Source: an uncultured Eubacterium sp.
GTDB lineage: Bacteria; Bacillota_A; Clostridia; Lachnospirales; Lachnospiraceae
Direction: 5' to 3'
DNA: 64,000 nt
NCBI GenBank assembly: GCA_910589045.1
Contig: CAJUSH010000001.1
Location: 1-64,000 of the forward strand
The notes under the pieces were generated by a model. The model had not been told where the DNA came from and did not search any database. It saw only the letters and a program-made list of their open reading frames with translations. A program made the position numbers and the translations under genes. This document shows, in pieces, positions 60,658 through 64,000 of the stretch (position 1 is the first letter of the stretch; the number at the start of each line of letters is the position of its first letter).

Positions 60658-62166
60658 ATGACGGAGAAATTTTTACAAAAGATTGCATTATATATAGAAG
60701 AAAACGAGATGATTCTGTCGAAGGATGTTGTCTTTGCGGGTGTTTCCGGCGGTGCGGACTCCATGTGTCTGCTGGCGGTGCTGCTTGCATATCAGAGACG
60801 GGTGGATTTTGCGCTGCATGTCGTTCATGTGGAGCACGGCATCCGCGGAGCAGAGAGCCTGATGGATGCGGCATATGTGGAGCAGTTTTGCAGAGAGCGG
60901 GGTGTTCCCTGTGAGGTCGTCCATGTGGATGCCGCAGGCTATGCGCGGGCACAGCATCTATCCGTGGAGGAGGCGGCGCGTATTCTGCGGCACGAAGCGT
61001 TTCGCCGCTTTGCGGCACAGGCAGGGGGTGCGGACCGGCAGGAAGAAGCAGAGATCGGAGGAATGCCGGATGAGGGCGGGCACCCCCGCCGGAGTGCGGA
61101 GGCAGTCGGGCAGGCGGTACGGGAACCCGCCGGCGCGCATGTGCGAATTGCCGTGGCGCATCACCGGGAGGATCAGGCGGAAACGGTGCTGTGGCAGATG
61201 ATCCGGGGCAGTGACGTGCGGGGGCTTGGGGGTATGCATCCGAAGCGGGGAGCGGTGATCCGGCCGCTGCTTGGCGTGACCCGGGGGGAGATCGAGGATT
61301 ATTTAAACGCCTCAGGTATTCCCTGGCGTGAGGACTGCACAAATGCATCGGCAGACTACACGCGAAACCGTATCCGCAGAGAGGTTCTGCCGGTGCTCGG
61401 GGAGCTGAATGCGCAGGCTGTCCGGCATATATTTGAGACGGCGGGACGGCTGCGGGAAACCGAGGATTTTCTGCGGGAGCAGACGGAGCTTTCGTATGAG
61501 CGTTTTGTAGAGCCTGCGCCGGAGGGCGGGCTGCTGCTGCGGGAGGCGCTCACGCAGACGCATCCGCTTCTTTTGCGGCGGGTGATTTACCGCGCGCTGT
61601 GTGCGTGCCTCGGGCAGGAAAAGGATATCGGCGGGGAGCATGTGCGTCTGCTGGAAGGCTTATTCTCCCTTCAGGTGGGGCGTGTCCTGCAGCTGCCCTG
61701 CAAAGGAAGGGCACAGCGTGTCTACGGGGGCGTGCGCCTTTACAGGGCAGCTTTTGGGGCTGCTGGACAGGGGGCTGCTTTTGCGGGGGAAGTCGGGGAA
61801 AATGTGCCGTTTTTGCCGGAGCAGGTGCGTATGGAGGTGCTGGAACACTTTGATCTTACTGAAATTTCCAAAAAGAAGTATACGAAATGGTTCAATTATG
61901 ATAAAATAAAAGATAATGTGCAGATCCGGCACCGCCGCAGCGGGGATTACCTCGTCATTGACGGGGAGGGTCATCGGCAGAAGCTGTCGCGTTATCTGGT
62001 CAATGAGAAGATTCCCCGGGAGGAGCGTGAGCATTTGCTGGTTGTGGCGGATGGGGCGCATGTTATGTGGGTTATCGGCCATCGGATCAGCGATTATTAC
62101 AAGGTGGATAAAGACACGAAAAGGGTGTTGAAAGTACAGTTAAGCGGAGGAAAAGAATATGAGTGA
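60658..62166 (+). CDS. tilS: tRNA(Ile)-lysidine synthase
   Basis: Converts the C34 of tRNA-Ile(CAU) to lysidine so that it reads AUA. A 502-residue protein: PP-loop ATP site FAGVSGGADSMCL near 30, HVEHGIRGAES, RIAVAHHREDQAET near 165, and the C-terminal tRNA-binding part with FDLTEISKKKYTKWFNYDKI and KLSRYLVNEKIPREER. A charged, Gly/Glu-rich insertion of about 40 residues (about 122-160) separates two halves of the N-terminal domain and is not usual for the family. It starts 12 nt after spoIIE and overlaps hpt by 8 nt. Confidence 0.94.
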   Translation: MTEKFLQKIALYIEENEMILSKDVVFAGVSGGADSMCLLAVLLAYQRRVDFALHVVHVEHGIRGAESLMDAAYVEQFCRERGVPCEVVHVDAAGYARAQHLSVEEAARILRHEAFRRFAAQAGGADRQEEAEIGGMPDEGGHPRRSAEAVGQAVREPAGAHVRIAVAHHREDQAETVLWQMIRGSDVRGLGGMHPKRGAVIRPLLGVTRGEIEDYLNASGIPWREDCTNASADYTRNRIRREVLPVLGELNAQAVRHIFETAGRLRETEDFLREQTELSYERFVEPAPEGGLLLREALTQTHPLLLRRVIYRALCACLGQEKDIGGEHVRLLEGLFSLQVGRVLQLPCKGRAQRVYGGVRLYRAAFGAAGQGAAFAGEVGENVPFLPEQVRMEVLEHFDLTEISKKKYTKWFNYDKIKDNVQIRHRRSGDYLVIDGEGHRQKLSRYLVNEKIPREEREHLLVVADGAHVMWVIGHRISDYYKVDKDTKRVLKVQLSGGKEYE

Positions 62167-62683
62167 AACGGTTCGTGAATTGATTTCTGAGGCAGACGTG
62201 AATGCAAAAATCGCGGAGCTTGGCAGAAGTATCAGCGAGGACTATGCGGGCGAGAGCGTATTTTTGCTGTGTATCCTCAAGGGCGGCGTGTTTTTTACGA
62301 CCGAGCTGGCAAAGCGTATCAGCGTCCCGGTGTCCCTGGATTTTATGTCTGTGTCCAGCTACGGCGCGCAGACCGAATCATCGGGCGTGGTTCGGATCGT
62401 GAAGGATCTGGATACCTCGATCGAGGGGAAAAATGTGCTTGTGGTGGAGGATATTATCGATACCGGCCGCACGCTGGCATATCTTTTGGACAATTTAAAG
62501 CAGCGCAATCCCAGATCCCTGAAGCTGTGCGCGCTGCTGGATAAGCCGGAGCGGCGTGTGACGGAGGTTGCCGTGGATTACAGCGGCTTTCAGATTCCCG
62601 ATGAGTTTGTGGTGGGATATGGAATGGACTACGATCAGAAATATAGAAATCTTCCCTATATTGGAGTAGTAGAGTTTGAGTAA
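62159..62683 (+). CDS. hpt: Hypoxanthine phosphoribosyltransferase
   Basis: Salvages hypoxanthine and guanine with PRPP. A 174-residue type I enzyme: LCILKGGVFFTTELA, FMSVSSYGAQTESSG, the PRPP loop LVVEDIIDTGRTLAYLL near 100, and FVVGYGMDYDQKYRNLPYIG at the C-terminus. It overlaps tilS by 8 nt, so it is co-translated; tilS-hpt-ftsH is the standard order in Firmicutes. GGAGG lies upstream of the ATG inside tilS. Confidence 0.97.
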   Translation: MSETVRELISEADVNAKIAELGRSISEDYAGESVFLLCILKGGVFFTTELAKRISVPVSLDFMSVSSYGAQTESSGVVRIVKDLDTSIEGKNVLVVEDIIDTGRTLAYLLDNLKQRNPRSLKLCALLDKPERRVTEVAVDYSGFQIPDEFVVGYGMDYDQKYRNLPYIGVVEFE

Positions 62684-62767
62684 CCGTTCACAGCCGGGAA
62701 AATCCGCAGGATTTTCGGACCCGGATGCGAGGGGTTAGAGAAAAAAGGGAAGCGAAGGAGGTTTATT

Positions 62768-64000
62768 TTGAAACGAAATTACCGAGGAGCCCTGCTCTAC
62801 ATTGTGTTGATCCTTGTTGTGATCTTCCTCTGGTTCATTTTTGGAACGGGCAGCGGCAGCACCAGTGACTATAATATATCGATTTTTGAGCAGGATTTGG
62901 ATGCGTCAAAGGTGGTGACTGTCAACGTGCAGCCCAGCCGGGATATACCGACCGGAACCGTGACCGTGACCCTGTCCGATTCGACGCAGAAGAGCTTTCA
63001 TGTGTTTGATACGCAGAGTGTCATCGAGCTGATGGAGGAGTACCGCTTTACGAACTATGCAATGCAGAAGGTGCCCTCTGAGAGCTGGCTGACCTCGCTG
63101 CTTCCGCTTTTACTTGTGTTTGCGGCGATGTTTATTCTCTTTACGATCATGAACAACCAGGCGGGCGGCGGCGGAAACGCCCAGATGATGAATTTCGGCA
63201 AGAGCCGTGCGCGTATGAGCACGGAGAGCGATAAAAAGCTGGGCTTTCACAGTGTTGCGGGTCTCAAGGAGGAAAAGGAGGAGCTGGAGGAGATCGTGGA
63301 TTTCCTGCGGGCACCGGGAAAATATACGAAGCTCGGTGCGCGTATTCCAAAGGGCGTACTGCTGGTGGGCCCTCCCGGAACCGGAAAAACACTGCTGGCA
63401 AAAGCGGTGGCAGGCGAGGCGGGCGTGCCGTTCTTCAGCATTTCCGGCTCTGATTTTGTGGAGATGTTTGTAGGTGTGGGAGCATCCCGTGTGCGGGATC
63501 TGTTTGCGGATGCGAAGCGCAATGCACCCTGTATCGTTTTTATCGATGAGATCGATGCGGTGGCGCGACGCCGCGGAACCGGTATGGGCGGCGGACATGA
63601 CGAGCGGGAGCAGACCTTAAACCAGCTGTTGGTGGAGATGGACGGGTTTGGCGTCAACGAGGGTATTATCGTGATGGCGGCGACAAACCGTGTGGATATT
63701 CTTGACCCGGCGATCATGCGTCCCGGCCGTTTTGACCGCAAGGTGACGGTCGGCAGGCCGGATGTGGCGGGCAGGAACGAGATTTTGAAGGTACACGCGA
63801 AAAACAAGCCGCTGGCGGAGGATATCGATCTGGAGCAGATTGCGCAGACGACCGCAGGCTTTACCGGCGCGGACCTGGAAAATCTGCTCAACGAGTCCGC
63901 GATCCTGGCGGCGAAGAAAAACCGCGGTTTTCTTGTGCAGGATGATATAAAGGAGGCCTTCGTAAAGGTCGGGATCGGTCCCGAGAAAAAGAGCAAGGTC
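62768..64000 (+). CDS. ftsH: ATP-dependent zinc metalloprotease FtsH (partial)
   Basis: A membrane AAA+ protease that degrades misfolded membrane and some regulatory proteins. Only the first 411 residues are in the window; the frame is open to the edge, and the zinc site HEAGH and the protease domain lie beyond. TM1 (about 8-25), an extracellular domain, TM2 (about 110-128), then Walker A GPPGTGKTLL near 204, Walker B IVFIDEIDAVA near 263, and the second region of homology ATNRVDILDPAIMRPGRFDR. The start is TTG 62768, preceded by AAGGAGG 7 nt upstream; no ATG is available nearby in frame. Confidence 0.96.
   Translation, partial: MKRNYRGALLYIVLILVVIFLWFIFGTGSGSTSDYNISIFEQDLDASKVVTVNVQPSRDIPTGTVTVTLSDSTQKSFHVFDTQSVIELMEEYRFTNYAMQKVPSESWLTSLLPLLLVFAAMFILFTIMNNQAGGGGNAQMMNFGKSRARMSTESDKKLGFHSVAGLKEEKEELEEIVDFLRAPGKYTKLGARIPKGVLLVGPPGTGKTLLAKAVAGEAGVPFFSISGSDFVEMFVGVGASRVRDLFADAKRNAPCIVFIDEIDAVARRRGTGMGGGHDEREQTLNQLLVEMDGFGVNEGIIVMAATNRVDILDPAIMRPGRFDRKVTVGRPDVAGRNEILKVHAKNKPLAEDIDLEQIAQTTAGFTGADLENLLNESAILAAKKNRGFLVQDDIKEAFVKVGIGPEKKSKV

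Noticed and set aside
1..64000. tRNA or rRNA genes
   Set aside because: No cloverleaf or rRNA segment was recognised in the gaps by eye; tRNAscan-SE and Infernal would be decisive.

Overview
The window reads as chromosome of an endospore-forming, Gram-positive anaerobe of the Clostridia, most probably a Lachnospiraceae member. Support comes from the run hup-rqcP-yabP-yabQ-divIC-spoIIE-tilS-hpt-ftsH, from spoVG, a CotS-like spore coat protein, the glgC-glgD pair, a sortase-linked surface locus, and housekeeping proteins of Clostridia type. Base composition is moderate overall; an AT-richer patch covers about 3.6-6.5 kb. No rRNA, tRNA, CRISPR array or complete insertion sequence was seen.

Layout. 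0-4 kb: an RtcB RNA ligase, then a methyltransferase-HNH nuclease pair with its own, apparently leaderless promoter, then a decayed Rpn-type nuclease/transposase fragment. 4-15.3 kb: a surface locus with a structured leader RNA, a 2765-residue repeat protein, a class B sortase and an LRR protein ending in a PQTG sorting signal. 15.5-21.2 kb: gdhA, two proteins of unknown role, a Crh-like HPr homologue without the phosphorylatable His, and a basic AT-hook-like protein. 21.2-26.2 kb (minus strand): murC, then dnaD-dnaC-prs behind a cluster of DnaA boxes. 26.5-35.1 kb: glgC-glgD, spoVG, pth, mfd and a PrsA/SurA-like lipoprotein. 35.2-43.2 kb: a heterodimeric ABC exporter, murA, an HD-GYP protein (minus) and metK under an S-box riboswitch. 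43.4-48.1 kb: histidine kinase, a 148-bp MITE-like element, response regulator, lone receiver, AI-2E-type permease and an RluA-type synthase. 48.1-64 kb: a DUF362 ferredoxin protein (minus), proS, cca, a CotS-like protein, a PEGA lipoprotein, a phosphohexomutase, then the hup-to-ftsH sporulation, division and tRNA-maturation cluster; ftsH runs off the end.

How the parts fit. murC and murA (wall precursors), pgm and glgCD (hexose-phosphate and glycogen), pth/mfd/proS/cca/tilS (translation and repair), and spoVG/yabPQ/spoIIE/cotS (sporulation) are ordinary core functions. The accessory content lies in the first 15 kb and in small intergenic elements. The most notable observations are: (1) the 148-bp element between the kinase and regulator genes, with 15-bp inverted ends and a 6-bp direct flanking repeat; (2) DnaA boxes upstream of the dnaD-dnaC promoter; (3) a leaderless-looking promoter for the methyltransferase-HNH pair beside rtcB; (4) a possible riboswitch-like leader on the giant surface gene; (5) a spoIIE promoter with 21-bp spacing and an 0A box inside the terminator loop of the preceding gene. 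No single feature is clearly a wholly new system; the RtcB/methyltransferase/HNH trio and the 148-bp element are the best candidates.
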